Shown piece after piece: positions 19,055-28,659 of a stretch of DNA of 64,000 nt. The position numbers and the translations under genes are program-made. Under the pieces are notes generated by a model that was not told the origin of the DNA, searched no databases, and worked only from the letters and a program-made list of their open reading frames with translations. Origin of the DNA: an uncultured Gemmata sp. (GTDB taxonomy: Bacteria; Planctomycetota; Planctomycetia; Gemmatales; Gemmataceae); NCBI GenBank assembly GCA_937924775.1, contig CALDUT010000010.1, forward strand, positions 372,001 through 436,000, read 5' to 3'. Position 1 is the stretch's first letter, and each line of letters starts with the position of its first letter.

Positions 19055-21745
19055 TTAATCAGCGAAGGCGAATTCGTTACTCAGCAGAAGCACCTGAGCC
19101 AATTGCGGCCAACGTCCGAAGTCGTTGTTGCCATCATCATCGCCAGAAAACTGTTTGGCGAGACTCAATTCGGCGTCTGTGGGGTTGCGACTGAGAGCCA
19201 ACCTGTAGAGAGCCACCACTTTATCATGAGGAGTTTTCGCAGCGGACAGTTCCTTGCGCTGCGCCAGAGCCTTGGCCTGTTCTTGGATAAAGGGACTATT
19301 GAGCAAGAACAGAGCCTGTTGGGGGACGGTGGTTTGGAAACGCTGCGGGCTGTGGGTATCGGGGCTAGCCACATCGAAGATGCGGAAAGTACCCGGCAAG
19401 TTTGTGCGGTCGATGAGGCCATACACCGTCCGCCGGGTAGGGAAGGGCGGTTTGAAGAGGTCCACCGGTTTGCCTCCCACGGTAGTGTCGAGCCTGCCCG
19501 CGACAGCAAGAATCGAATCGCGGAGCGCTTCAAAGTCGAGCCGGCGTCGATTCTGCCGGGCCAGCAGCCGATTGTCGGGATCCATCTGGAAGGCTTTCTC
19601 GGTGGCCACAGAGGATTGCTGGTAAGTTTCCGAAAGCATGATACGCTTGTGGAGCTTCTTGAGGCTCCAACCGTCCTGGATGAATTGTACGGCGAGCCAA
19701 TCGAGCAATTCGGGATGCGTGGGTGGCTCGCAGCGAACACCGAAATCGCTGGGAGTTCTCACAATCCCATGTCCAAAATGCCCCAACCAAACACGATTGA
19801 CCATCACCCGCGCCGTCAGGGGGTTGTCGGGGCTAGCGATCGTTTGGGCGAGTTCGAGTCGCCCGCTCCCCTGGGTGAACGGCTTACGGTTCGGGGCGAT
19901 GATTTCCGGAGCTTGACGCGGAACTTGTGGCCCGCGGTTGCCAGGATTACCGCGATTGAAGACCACTGGTTGAATGGGTTGGGCGTTATCATACAACACA
20001 TGCGCCCGCGGCGGGGTATGAGGATTCTTCGCTTTGAACTCGTCCAATCGCTTGCGGACCGCGTTGATGATGTTTCGGTTTGCGCGATCGAAAACCTTTT
20101 CGGCCTCGGCCACGGGAATATCCAAGGGTCCTCCCGGCTTCCAAACGGCAACAAATGGTTTCTGTTGCTCACTGGGAGGCTCATCGGCTTGAGCCAAGGA
20201 GGTGAGAACCTTGGCGAAGACTTCAACGGCCGAGGGAAAATTCGCGGGCCGCTCCCGTTCGAAGGCTTCGCGAATCGATCGGTTGGTGGACTCCGGAATT
20301 GCGCTGGGAAGCTTCGCGGCCAATTCTTTCTCCGGAATGTCGTGGAGAGTCAGCAGAACCGCGTAGTGGGGGGATTTCTGCTTCCATTGGTCTTCAAGAA
20401 AGTTCTTCCACCGGTCGAAGACGAACCGATTGAGCTCCCGTTGCCGGAGGGTAGTCTGGATGTCGTTTTCCGATTTGCCCCGGAGCTGCACAACAGCTTG
20501 CATGTATTTCGCAACGACTGCGGGCTGGCGTAACTTTTCGAGATTGGCCGCGTGCTGTTTGGCGATGACAGCTTGAAGTTCCGCCTCGCGACGCCGCAAT
20601 TCCTCTTGATAGGCCAGCACTTCCGGCGTGGGTTTGATATTCTCGATGATGGGTAACTCCCCCGGTTCATGACAGCTAGCGAACACACCGTAAAGGGAGT
20701 AATAATCTTTGATGGGGATGGGATCGTACTTGTGGTCGTGACAGCGGGCACAAGCCACAGTCAGACCCATCAGCCCGCGAGTGACAACATCGATGCGATC
20801 GTCGATGATGTCGTGTTGATTATTGAGGAAACGGCGACCGAGTGTGAGGAAACCCAACGCCGCCAGGGGGCGTTTGTCGTCGCCCATGGGCAAAAGATCG
20901 GCTGCGATCTGTTCGATGATGAAGCGATCGTAGGGCTTATCTTCGTTCAAACTGCGGATGACATAATCGCGATAAGTGTAGGCCGAGAGGAAGTTGCGGT
21001 CTTCCTGGAAAACGTAACCTTTGGTGTCGGCATAACGGGCAACGTCGAGCCAGTAACGGCCCCACCGTTCACCGTAATGGGGCGAGGCCAGCAGCCGATC
21101 AATCAGCTTCTCCCAGGCATGAGGGGAATCATCGTGAACAAAGGCTTCCACCTCGTCATAAGTGGGAGGTAAACCGATGAGATCAATGTAGGCCCGGCGA
21201 ATCAACGTCCGCTTGTCGGCCCGAGCCGCCAGCGACAAGCCGTTGTCCTTCAATTTGGCGACAACAAACGCATCGATCGGGTTGTCTTGGTCGGTCGCGG
21301 GTACGTCTGGTTTGCGTAGAGGTTGAAAGGCCCAGTGTTTCCGCGGATCGCCGCTGATTGTGGTGGCATTGTCGGCGGGGACGACGGCCCCATTTTGGAC
21401 CCATTCGGTGAGTGCTGCTACCGCTTCTGGCGGAAATGGTTTTTTGGGCGGCATAGCATAATCGCCTTCCCGCCGGACGGATTGGATGAGTCGGCTTTTG
21501 GCGGGGTCGCCGGGAACGATCACCGGACCATCATCGGCCCCGGCTTTGATCCCCGCGGCCGTATCGAGGCGAAGCCCCGCGTTTTGCTTTTGCGGACCAT
21601 GACAGGAATAGCAGTGTTCAGCCAACAGGGGCCGGATTTTCTTCTCGAAGAATTCGACTTGTTCCGCGACGGCCGTTGGATCGGCCGCGGCCACCGGCGA
21701 CATTGCAGCGAAACTGAGATAACAGGTTATGGCAAACCACCGCAT
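19055..21745 (-). CDS. PSD1/DUF1549/DUF1553 cytochrome c domain protein
   Basis: 896 residues. After a signal peptide (to about residue 20) comes a cytochrome-c-like domain with CYSCHGPQ as haem site and YAMPPKKPF supplying the distal Met, then DUF1549 (about 150-370, including HYGERWGRYWLDVARYADTKG), a middle coiled region and the C-terminal DUF1553 (NPLTARVMVNRVWLGHFG through QQALFLLNSPF). These are abundant in planctomycetes and are thought to act in periplasmic redox or polymer breakdown. GAGG seven bases before the ATG. First gene of the DUF1501 operon. Confidence 0.95.
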   Translation of the reverse strand: MRWFAITCYLSFAAMSPVAAADPTAVAEQVEFFEKKIRPLLAEHCYSCHGPQKQNAGLRLDTAAGIKAGADDGPVIVPGDPAKSRLIQSVRREGDYAMPPKKPFPPEAVAALTEWVQNGAVVPADNATTISGDPRKHWAFQPLRKPDVPATDQDNPIDAFVVAKLKDNGLSLAARADKRTLIRRAYIDLIGLPPTYDEVEAFVHDDSPHAWEKLIDRLLASPHYGERWGRYWLDVARYADTKGYVFQEDRNFLSAYTYRDYVIRSLNEDKPYDRFIIEQIAADLLPMGDDKRPLAALGFLTLGRRFLNNQHDIIDDRIDVVTRGLMGLTVACARCHDHKYDPIPIKDYYSLYGVFASCHEPGELPIIENIKPTPEVLAYQEELRRREAELQAVIAKQHAANLEKLRQPAVVAKYMQAVVQLRGKSENDIQTTLRQRELNRFVFDRWKNFLEDQWKQKSPHYAVLLTLHDIPEKELAAKLPSAIPESTNRSIREAFERERPANFPSAVEVFAKVLTSLAQADEPPSEQQKPFVAVWKPGGPLDIPVAEAEKVFDRANRNIINAVRKRLDEFKAKNPHTPPRAHVLYDNAQPIQPVVFNRGNPGNRGPQVPRQAPEIIAPNRKPFTQGSGRLELAQTIASPDNPLTARVMVNRVWLGHFGHGIVRTPSDFGVRCEPPTHPELLDWLAVQFIQDGWSLKKLHKRIMLSETYQQSSVATEKAFQMDPDNRLLARQNRRRLDFEALRDSILAVAGRLDTTVGGKPVDLFKPPFPTRRTVYGLIDRTNLPGTFRIFDVASPDTHSPQRFQTTVPQQALFLLNSPFIQEQAKALAQRKELSAAKTPHDKVVALYRLALSRNPTDAELSLAKQFSGDDDGNNDFGRWPQLAQVLLLSNEFAFAD

Positions 21746-21935
21746 GGATGAGCCTCGGATTTCGGCAGGCGGGAGTTTCAGTAGGTAGGTAATATTACTT
21801 TATCAGATAAACACGGCGAAATCGAATGAGAAATCGAACACGAGTGTTCTCGAGTTTCGGGGCAATCGGAATCCCAAACCTTCTACAGCTACGAAATGTC
21901 CTCACTCAGAGTGGTGATCTGTTTCCCGTTTCATC

Positions 21936-21963
21936 TTGACGTGCCGGCAGGATCGCGTACAAA
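21936..21963 (+). promoter_or_regulatory. sigma70-type promoter for tRNA-Val
   Basis: TTGACG (21936-21941), a 16-base spacer, then TACAAA (21958-21963), placed about ten bases before the mature tRNA 5' end. Position and near-consensus -35 support it; the transcription start is inferred. Confidence 0.6.
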
Positions 21964-21972
21964 AAAGAAGAG

Positions 21973-22046
21973 GCGCGTTTAGCTCAGCTGGCTAGAGTAC
22001 CACATTGACATTGTGGGGGTCGCTGGTTCAAGTCCAGCAACGCGCA
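21973..22046 (+). tRNA. tRNA-Val (anticodon GAC)
   Basis: Full cloverleaf can be drawn. The 7-bp acceptor pairs GCGCGTT with AACGCGC, the anticodon stem is CCACA/TGTGG around the loop TTGACAT (anticodon GAC, valine), and the T arm is GCTGG-TTCAAGT-CCAGC. U8 and A9 and the D-loop GG are present. The discriminator is A46 and CCA is not encoded. It is a single tRNA flanked by its own promoter and terminator. Confidence 0.97.
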
Positions 22047-22054
22047 CTGGGAAG

Positions 22055-22088
22055 CCGCTGCAAAACTTCGTGTTTGCAGCGGTTTTTT
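22055..22088 (+). terminator. intrinsic terminator after tRNA-Val
   Basis: Stem CCGCTGCAAA / TTTGCAGCGG (10 bp, loop of 8) followed by six T, eight bases after the tRNA. Confidence 0.9.
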
Positions 22089-22189
22089 GTTTTCCTTACC
22101 ATCTGAAATTCGTTACAACCGCCGCGAGTGGAAACGAGTAACCTCAGTTCTCTGCCGATCTATGATCGGGTATACGGGAGGATCACGGA

Positions 22190-23155
22190 ATGAAACGTAT
22201 GAAATTCGGTTTGTTGCTATTGGGCCTGACACTGGTTCTTCCCGCATCATCGGGGCAAACATCCTCGATGACGACTCCAGCCCACGCAGCGCTCATCCAT
22301 TGTGTGTCCGTCTCAGCCAATGGCAAACGTCTGGCAACGGCCAGTTTCGATAACACGGCCAAGATTTGGGACATCAACGCCAATGGTTCTCTCAACGAAG
22401 CGTTGACTTTAAAGGGTCATGCCTCCGGTGTGTGTGCGGTGGCTTTCAGCCCAAAGGATGACAACCTCGTCGCAACTGCGGGTCAGGATAAGACGGTTCG
22501 TTTATGGGACATCACCAGTGGCCAAATGAAGTTCGAATTGAAAGGGCATACCGACACCGTAGAGACAGTCGCGTTCAGCCCCGATGGGGCGCGGCTGGCG
22601 AGTTCTGGGGCCGATAAAACCGTCAGACTCTGGAACGTTGCTGAGGGTAAGGAACTGAAAAATCTCGGAACGCATGACGGGACAGTCTATTCCGTGGCGT
22701 TTAGTCCCGATGGTCAATATCTCGCGTCGGCTGGTTCGGGCAAAGATAATCTGCTCAAGATTTGGGACATGAAAGAGCTCAAGGAGGTGAAACAGCTCAA
22801 GGGGCATGAACAGCCGATCACGTCCGTGATTTTTGTGAATAACGACATTGTTGTGAGTAGCTCGATGGACCGGAGCATTCGCTTCTGGAATGTGAAAGAC
22901 GGTAAAGAGGTAAAGAAGCTGGGCCCCACCAGTGACGACCCGTATTTTGTTGCTTGGTCGCCAGCATCCAAACGAGTAGCGGTTTGCGGCTATTCAGGGA
23001 CGATAACCGTCTGGACACTAGAGGCCGACAAGCCAGTGTGGACAATAGGGTTGAGAAACCCCAGCTACAGCATCGCGTTTGGTCCGGAAGGAAAAACAGT
23101 ATATACGGGACACAATAACGGGTCTATTATTCTAACAAATATTGAGCCAAAGTGA
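22190..23155 (+). CDS. secreted WD40-repeat protein
   Basis: 321 residues. A signal peptide (about 1-22) precedes seven WD40 blades with the usual GH...VAFSPDG...LASAG.DKTVRLWD pattern, closing one beta-propeller; the last blades (VAVCGYSGTITVW, VYTGHNNGSIILT) are more divergent. The whole protein is a single propeller, so a protein-binding scaffold in the periplasm or at the surface is the likely role. GGGAGG lies before the ATG. Free-standing gene; partner unknown. Confidence 0.9.
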   Translation: MKRMKFGLLLLGLTLVLPASSGQTSSMTTPAHAALIHCVSVSANGKRLATASFDNTAKIWDINANGSLNEALTLKGHASGVCAVAFSPKDDNLVATAGQDKTVRLWDITSGQMKFELKGHTDTVETVAFSPDGARLASSGADKTVRLWNVAEGKELKNLGTHDGTVYSVAFSPDGQYLASAGSGKDNLLKIWDMKELKEVKQLKGHEQPITSVIFVNNDIVVSSSMDRSIRFWNVKDGKEVKKLGPTSDDPYFVAWSPASKRVAVCGYSGTITVWTLEADKPVWTIGLRNPSYSIAFGPEGKTVYTGHNNGSIILTNIEPK

Positions 23156-23306
23156 GGATGTATCGAGAATTTCACTGGGTTCCCTACGCCCTTTTGGCGG
23201 CGATGATAGTGCCATTATGGGAAAAATCGGCCCGGAGACGCCCAGAAGTATTTCAGGTATCTCAGGTTTACCGGGGGTAGATGGAGTAAATATAGGGCTT
23301 TTGATT

Positions 23307-23403
23307 AGTACATAATATACATTATCGGACCTTTTCAAACATCTGTGAAACTGCTTACGATAGCTCTATACACAAATAGGGCTGATAATATTTCTTATGT
23401 ACT
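23307..23403. repeat. AT-rich gap with long-spaced inverted repeat
   Basis: The 296 bases between the WD40 gene and the sigma54 activator (both 3' ends) hold no convincing gene. A perfect 9-bp inverted repeat AGTACATAA (23307-23315) / TTATGTACT (23395-23403) flanks about 80 bases, and a TAGGGCT direct repeat lies on either side. No terminal repeats or transposase, so no mobile element is claimed. Confidence 0.35.
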
Positions 23404-23451
23404 CATTAAGCTCCCCTAGGATCAACTCGCCTCCCTACCCGATGGCCGGCA

Positions 23452-25407
23452 TCATTTCGTGATACCGTATCGCTCGACTTTACGATCCAATGTGGACCGT
23501 TCGATACCTAGGATGGCTGCCGCTTTCGATTTGTTCCATTCCGTAAATTTGAGCGTGGCTTCAATATGGCGCCGTTCTACCGCCTCTAGCGTCTCCGGCT
23601 CGTATTCGCCCCTCCCCGCAGACCCTGCGACACGGTTTTCCGCGTCCCCCTCTCTCGCCTCCAGCTCAAAAAGAACGAGATCGGCTGCATCAATCATGGG
23701 TCCGTGACACAGTGCGACGGCCCGCTCGATTAGGTTTCTCAGCTCCCGGACATTCCCCGGCCAGTGGTAATTGCTGATTTTTTGTAACGCCGCGGCCGTA
23801 AATCCCTTGATCTTGCGGCCGGTTTCCCGCACGAACCGTTTCAGAAAATGTTCCGCCAAAAGCGGCACATCCTCCAACCGCTCCCGCAGTGGTGGAACGT
23901 CCAACTGCACGACCTGCAAACGGTAGAACAAATCCTTCCGGAACGTTCCCGCTCGAACCGCTTCTTCCAGAGGTCGGTTCGTCGCGGCGACCACGCGAAC
24001 ATCTACACGAATGGGGACGTTTCCACCCACACGCTCAAACGGATGACCCTCTAACACTCGCAATAGTTTGGCCTGGGTTCCCAGGGCCATTTCCCCGATT
24101 TCATCTAGAAAGATTGTTCCTTTGTCAGCGGCTTCAAACTTCCCGATGAGTCGTTCTGTTGCGCCTGTGAAGGCCCCTTTTTCGTGTCCAAACAGCTCGC
24201 TTTCAAGAAGCGTTTCTGTTAAAGCGGCACAGTTCAAACAGATAAACGGGCCATCACGACGTGGGCTGTGCATGTGGATGGCCCGCGCGATGAGTTCTTT
24301 GCCACTTCCGCTTTCACCGCGAATCAACACCGTGGCCCGCGTTTCGGCCGCCCGTAACAGTTGGCTCTCGACTCTCCTCAGAGCCTCACTGCGCCCGACA
24401 ATTTCACTTTCAATTCGGAGTTGGTCTTTCAGACTCCGATTCTCCGCCCACAGTACACTCTGACGGGTCAGACGCTGCCAGACTGTACCCAGTTGCCGAG
24501 CGACCGCGAGAGTGAACTCCAAATCCTCGCTATTTAACGGTGTGTGACCCGTCGTCCGGTACACATGCAGTAGCCCAAGAAGCTGATCCCCGGCTAGTAT
24601 GGGTGCGCAGATGAGGCTGGCCACACGCAATTCCGCAATGCTGTCGCGATTCTTGAGTGTCGCATTCGCCGCGACATTTTCCGCCAAGACTGCCTGCTTA
24701 GTCGACAAAACTTCATTGCTGACATAGTGCGAAACTTTATGATATGTTGCCGGACCAGTTGTGCGGCTACGATTCACCAACAGTTCGAATTCTCGTGGTT
24801 CTTTGAATTTCAGTATCGCTACGACTTCAGCCGGTGTGGCCCGAAAGACCGCATCGACCGCGAGCGTACACAGTTCCGTGGTGTCCGAGGCTGAGGCCAT
24901 GTCTAAGGCCAGGCGATAAAGAACGCCGATCGCCTGCTGCGCCGGGATGCGATTATTCGTCTCCCGATTTTCGCCAAGAGTGGCTTCGATCGTTTGTGCG
25001 GTCTGCTGATAACGCGTTTGACTGAGGCGTTGGCGAATCTCCAGACCATCGCTCTTCGAAGCGGTGGGGGCTGTCCCTTTTGGCAAATCGGGTAGTTGGC
25101 TCATTTCCTCCACAAAAACGAGCCGTGTTCGCCCCAAGCGCAGCTCATCGAGTGGACGCAGCACACGCTCTGATCGAATGGGTTCTCCATTGAGTAAGGT
25201 TCCATTCAAACTGCCCAGGTCGCGAATGTACCACTCGCTGTCGAGGTGGAAGATTTCGGCATGTTCCCGGCTGCACAAATCATCGCGCAACACGATACGA
25301 TTAGTCGGCGCGCGGCCCACCGAATAGCGAGCACCGGCTTCTAGGGGGTAAACATCGCCAAACCCTTCATCGCGTCGTGCGACGAGGAATGCACTTGGGG
25401 GTGTCAT
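23452..25407 (-). CDS. FHA-GAF-AAA+ sigma54-dependent transcription activator
   Basis: 651 residues. FHA phosphothreonine-binding domain (about 28-95; [19 protein letters not shown]), GAF sensor domain (about 165-310), AAA+ sigma54-interaction domain with Walker A GESGSGKE (364-371) and GAFTGA loop (411-416) that contacts sigma54, Walker [12 protein letters not shown], and a Fis-type helix-turn-helix at about 610-650 ([20 protein letters not shown]). The enzyme should remodel RNA polymerase-sigma54 at enhancer-dependent promoters, with input through FHA/GAF instead of a receiver domain. Target genes cannot be named. The neighbouring sugar transferase gene is upstream on the same strand, 86 bases away. 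Confidence 0.95.
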   Translation of the reverse strand: MTPPSAFLVARRDEGFGDVYPLEAGARYSVGRAPTNRIVLRDDLCSREHAEIFHLDSEWYIRDLGSLNGTLLNGEPIRSERVLRPLDELRLGRTRLVFVEEMSQLPDLPKGTAPTASKSDGLEIRQRLSQTRYQQTAQTIEATLGENRETNNRIPAQQAIGVLYRLALDMASASDTTELCTLAVDAVFRATPAEVVAILKFKEPREFELLVNRSRTTGPATYHKVSHYVSNEVLSTKQAVLAENVAANATLKNRDSIAELRVASLICAPILAGDQLLGLLHVYRTTGHTPLNSEDLEFTLAVARQLGTVWQRLTRQSVLWAENRSLKDQLRIESEIVGRSEALRRVESQLLRAAETRATVLIRGESGSGKELIARAIHMHSPRRDGPFICLNCAALTETLLESELFGHEKGAFTGATERLIGKFEAADKGTIFLDEIGEMALGTQAKLLRVLEGHPFERVGGNVPIRVDVRVVAATNRPLEEAVRAGTFRKDLFYRLQVVQLDVPPLRERLEDVPLLAEHFLKRFVRETGRKIKGFTAAALQKISNYHWPGNVRELRNLIERAVALCHGPMIDAADLVLFELEAREGDAENRVAGSAGRGEYEPETLEAVERRHIEATLKFTEWNKSKAAAILGIERSTLDRKVERYGITK

Positions 25408-25493
25408 AGATACCTACATTCCAGACTCAGCTACCCATTTACCACCATAGAAGGTGGCGGCACCCCGTTGCAAGCAGTATCGCCGACAACCCC

Positions 25494-26894
25494 TTAATAG
25501 GCGTGCTTCTGTTTGGAAAACAGCATCCGCCATATGGTCAGAAAGAGAATCCGCAGGTCAAACAACGGGTTCCAATGGCTGATGTAATACAAGTCGAACT
25601 GAATCCGTTTGCGCAGGGAGGAATTCCCGCGCCAGCCGTTGACTTGGGCCCAGCCGGTGATCCCGGCTTTCACGGCATGGCGGGCATTGTAATTGGGAAT
25701 TGATTTCGCGAACTTATGAACGAACACCGGGCGTTCCGGACGGGGCCCAACAAGGCTCATATCGCCCCACAACACGTTGAACAGTTGCGGTAGCTCATCG
25801 AGATTCGTAGCCCGTAAAAATACGCCCAACCGGGTCCGCCGGCTGTCGTTTTTTGCTGTCATTTGCGGCCCCTGGGCTTCCGCGTCCACCCTCATTGTGC
25901 GAAATTTCAGCATCATGAAGGGTTGACCGTTGAGGCCACAACGCTCCTGCCGGTAAAGGATGGGACCGGGGCTTGTCGCTTTCACCAAAACGGCAATGAC
26001 CGCCATCAACGGAGCCAACAGAACGATCGCTATGATCGAAAGAGTAATATCCATGAGGCGTTTGATGACGATATTCAGCCCGTAATGTGGATTTTCTCGT
26101 AAGCCGATAACAGTCAACCCATGAATTTGGGTGGTCGTGAACGTCAAGCCGGCCATCGCGGGCAGATCAGCGATTAACCGCACATCCACCCACGTTTGGG
26201 ATAACGCAGTGAAGACGCGGCGAGCATCTGCGTAGCGATTCAGGGGCAACGCGACAAATACATGTTCGATGTGGTGTCGCACAACCAATTGAGGCAACTC
26301 CGTGATACAGCCCACGACGGGAAGATTGGTCCCGGCAGTACGGTGAGGCTCATCCTCCACATACCCCACCGGTTGAATCCCGGACCAATTCAAGGCGCGC
26401 AGGATTCGCTCTGTTCGTCGGGCCAATCGACCCGTCCCGACAATCACGGCGTGGCTTTGGTTCATTCCGCGGGAACGCACGGCGCGGACCGCGGTCCAAC
26501 TGAGTCGTCGGACAACCACAATGCCTCCCAGCGCACCAATAGCGAACAGAACCATCGCCCCCCGAGACTCATAGTGAGCATGGCGAGCGAAACTTGTCGC
26601 CACGACAAAGAGTGTCATGAGGGCGACCCCCTTCCCAACGGCTAATACCTCTTCGCGAAAACGCCGCAAACGGTGGACTTCGTACATCCCCGCTAAACGA
26701 AATGCGATCATGCCCAAGAGCAAGACCAGCGGCCACGAACGGAGGTACAATTCCCATTCGGGCACGCCGCGCGGGGCAGAAAACCAACCTGAGTGAAAGC
26801 GGATGCTATAGCTGGCTAGCCAAGCCACCGACGTGCAAACGAGGTCCCCGCACAGAAACCATGCGACCAGTGTTTGACTGACACGCCGGATCAT
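25494..26894 (-). CDS. undecaprenyl-phosphate sugar phosphotransferase (exopolysaccharide priming)
   Basis: 466 residues. Four to five N-terminal transmembrane helices and a CoA-binding-like Rossmann region (about 120-230) precede the C-terminal bacterial sugar transferase domain, with KFRTMRVDAE, the NLDELPQLFNVLWGDMSLVG catalytic region and GPRPERP. These WcaJ/WbaP-like enzymes load the first sugar-phosphate on undecaprenyl phosphate. GGGAG precedes the ATG at nine bases. No other polysaccharide genes lie nearby, so it is a stand-alone priming enzyme. Confidence 0.93.
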   Translation of the reverse strand: MIRRVSQTLVAWFLCGDLVCTSVAWLASYSIRFHSGWFSAPRGVPEWELYLRSWPLVLLLGMIAFRLAGMYEVHRLRRFREEVLAVGKGVALMTLFVVATSFARHAHYESRGAMVLFAIGALGGIVVVRRLSWTAVRAVRSRGMNQSHAVIVGTGRLARRTERILRALNWSGIQPVGYVEDEPHRTAGTNLPVVGCITELPQLVVRHHIEHVFVALPLNRYADARRVFTALSQTWVDVRLIADLPAMAGLTFTTTQIHGLTVIGLRENPHYGLNIVIKRLMDITLSIIAIVLLAPLMAVIAVLVKATSPGPILYRQERCGLNGQPFMMLKFRTMRVDAEAQGPQMTAKNDSRRTRLGVFLRATNLDELPQLFNVLWGDMSLVGPRPERPVFVHKFAKSIPNYNARHAVKAGITGWAQVNGWRGNSSLRKRIQFDLYYISHWNPLFDLRILFLTIWRMLFSKQKHAY

Positions 26895-27068
26895 TGGACG
26901 CGACTCCCACCGAATCCTTCGTGATTGGGTAGCCGCGGGACATTAACAATTCACAAGAATGGCGTCAAGCGGGGCAATTTACGGCAGAAAAACACCTTGC
27001 TCCAAAATCATCCCCGCTTGAAACGATGAGTAGCAGAGAAAAAACGACTATTCTGCAAGAAGGCAGAA

Positions 27069-27251
27069 TTATTTTTCGGGCAATTGAGGTATTCTCGACT
27101 TTTTGGGGGCGGTTTTGTCGGCTCCCGAGTTCTCCGGAGACGGCGGAGTCACGTTGGCGTTGGGACCGGGTTTTGATGAGTCAGAACAGCCGATCAAGAA
27201 ACCCGAGATCGCGATCAACACCAGTAACAACTTACAATATCGCGTCAACAT
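27069..27251 (-). CDS. small lipoprotein associated with a DUF1559 gene
   Basis: 60 residues from the ATG at 27251. Signal helix LLLVLIAISGF then lipobox FLIGC (Cys22), and a Pro/Ser/Lys-rich tail. Lies 91 bases downstream of the DUF1559 gene on the same strand; a second DUF1559 gene (42001) also has a lipoprotein directly downstream, so the pairing recurs. A longer start at 27296 would bury the signal peptide. No Shine-Dalgarno that convinces me, and no homology beyond the lipoprotein signal. Confidence 0.7.
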   Translation of the reverse strand: MLTRYCKLLLVLIAISGFLIGCSDSSKPGPNANVTPPSPENSGADKTAPKKSRIPQLPEK

Positions 27252-27342
27252 AGTTTTATCAGGAATGAGTTCAAAGTGGATCGATGCATGTTGCACCCCG
27301 CCCTGCTGTTCAGAAGCGGTGCGAGGTGCAATGAGTTATTCA

Positions 27343-28308
27343 TCAGTTGAGAGTGACGACTTCGCCACCGGCTCGCGTGGACAAGGCCGGAATCACACCG
27401 TTGGCTGAATAAGTAATCAGACGCACAGAACCGTCGCACATCAAGAACATTGAGCCATTCGGATGGAAGCTCCAATAATGGGCTGCATCACAACCGACGT
27501 TGGGGTTACCAGGTTGCAAGCCGATTTTCCGCGTCATGTCGGTCGTATCGCATCCATAATTGGAGGAGAAATAATTGGCCAATGCCAAATCGTTCGAGGT
27601 CATGACACAGTCCGCATTCCCGCGGCCGTCATATCCGTAGGCGGCGAACCACCATCCGTACTCCAGGTTCGAGTTCGGTGGACGCTCACCCACCATGAAC
27701 GTGTTGGATGTGCCATCGAGAATTTCGACTAATTTCACTTGAGAGCCCGAGACCGGACCGGATAACCAACCAAACAGCACGCCATCTAGTGAAGTCGAAG
27801 TACGTCCGGAGTTACCCAGATAGCAGGTCAAGGCTTGATCAACAACATAAGGCGGTTGAGCCGGATATCGTTGAACGCCGCGTGAATCGGCCGGGCAGAT
27901 GTAGATTTTCAGTATTTGAGAGCACGCGGGATTGGACCACGCATACCACGAGTACCAGGGATTGAGGCTGGCGGCGTACGCCTTCGCTTGGTTATACAAG
28001 TTGCCTTGTTCAATGTAGGCGGTGATATAGGCCATCCATGACCAAGAGCCCTCATAGGGAGCTGTTGAAGTACCCGGATTGGCATACGGGCGGTGTCCCT
28101 GCGGGAGCGATCCATGCGTGTCATGGTAGTTGTGAAGTGCCAAACCCATCTGTTTGAGGTTATTCGAGCATTGCGTCCGAGCCGCGGCTTCCCGCACTTT
28201 TTGAACAGCCGGTAAAAGTAAACCAATCAGAATTGCAATGATGGCAATAACGACTAATAGTTCTATCAAGGTAAAACCGGATCTTAAACGCAGAAAGTAG
28301 TTGTTCAT
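27343..28308 (-). CDS. DUF1559 (type II pseudopilin-like) protein
   Basis: 321 residues. Class III prepilin leader [20 protein letters not shown] with cleavage expected before the Phe or Thr-Leu-Ile-Glu motif, followed by the DUF1559 body: [35 protein letters not shown] and the H-X9-DG signature in [16 protein letters not shown]. Probably assembled in or secreted via a pseudopilus-like machine; function unknown. GGAGG precedes the ATG at 28308, so the upstream start at 28335 is less likely. Followed by a small lipoprotein gene. Confidence 0.95.
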   Translation of the reverse strand: MNNYFLRLRSGFTLIELLVVIAIIAILIGLLLPAVQKVREAAARTQCSNNLKQMGLALHNYHDTHGSLPQGHRPYANPGTSTAPYEGSWSWMAYITAYIEQGNLYNQAKAYAASLNPWYSWYAWSNPACSQILKIYICPADSRGVQRYPAQPPYVVDQALTCYLGNSGRTSTSLDGVLFGWLSGPVSGSQVKLVEILDGTSNTFMVGERPPNSNLEYGWWFAAYGYDGRGNADCVMTSNDLALANYFSSNYGCDTTDMTRKIGLQPGNPNVGCDAAHYWSFHPNGSMFLMCDGSVRLITYSANGVIPALSTRAGGEVVTLN

Positions 28309-28659
28309 TGAAAACCTCCCAACAACCCAGGACATGAGTGAGATAGACTTTGCCGTTTCGCAGCGTCAAAAATGAATGCTTAGCTGATGCAAGTCAGCTA
28401 ATATCAGGCCAGTAGACAAACCTTAGAGTTGGCCTTCTCAACCTATCAATCTTCGAGGTGTGGGAGAGTTGCCGAAGTTTTCGAAGGTTTACTCATCGAG
28501 TCATCTAACTGACCCAGTTCTATCCCAGAGTTTATCTGTTTGTGAAGGATGAATCAAGAAAAAAGAAAAGAAATTTTGGCATATCGCGTGAACCCCGACG
28601 TGATCTGCATAGCACAAAGTAACTCCGAATGTGTGTGTATCCGCTTGGGCGCTTCGTGC
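28309..28659. promoter_or_regulatory. 351-base upstream region of the DUF1559 gene with an 8-bp inverted repeat
   Basis: Lies between recJ's 3' end and the start of the DUF1559 gene. TTAGCTGA (28380-28387) and TCAGCTAA (28394-28401) form a perfect inverted repeat with a 6-base centre, about 75 bases upstream of the ATG, a position fit for an operator. No gene seen. Confidence 0.4.

Noticed and set aside
23132-23338. Minus-strand 68-codon frame in the gap after the WD40 gene
   Set aside because: Short, AT-rich, overlaps the WD40 gene's end and has no start signal.
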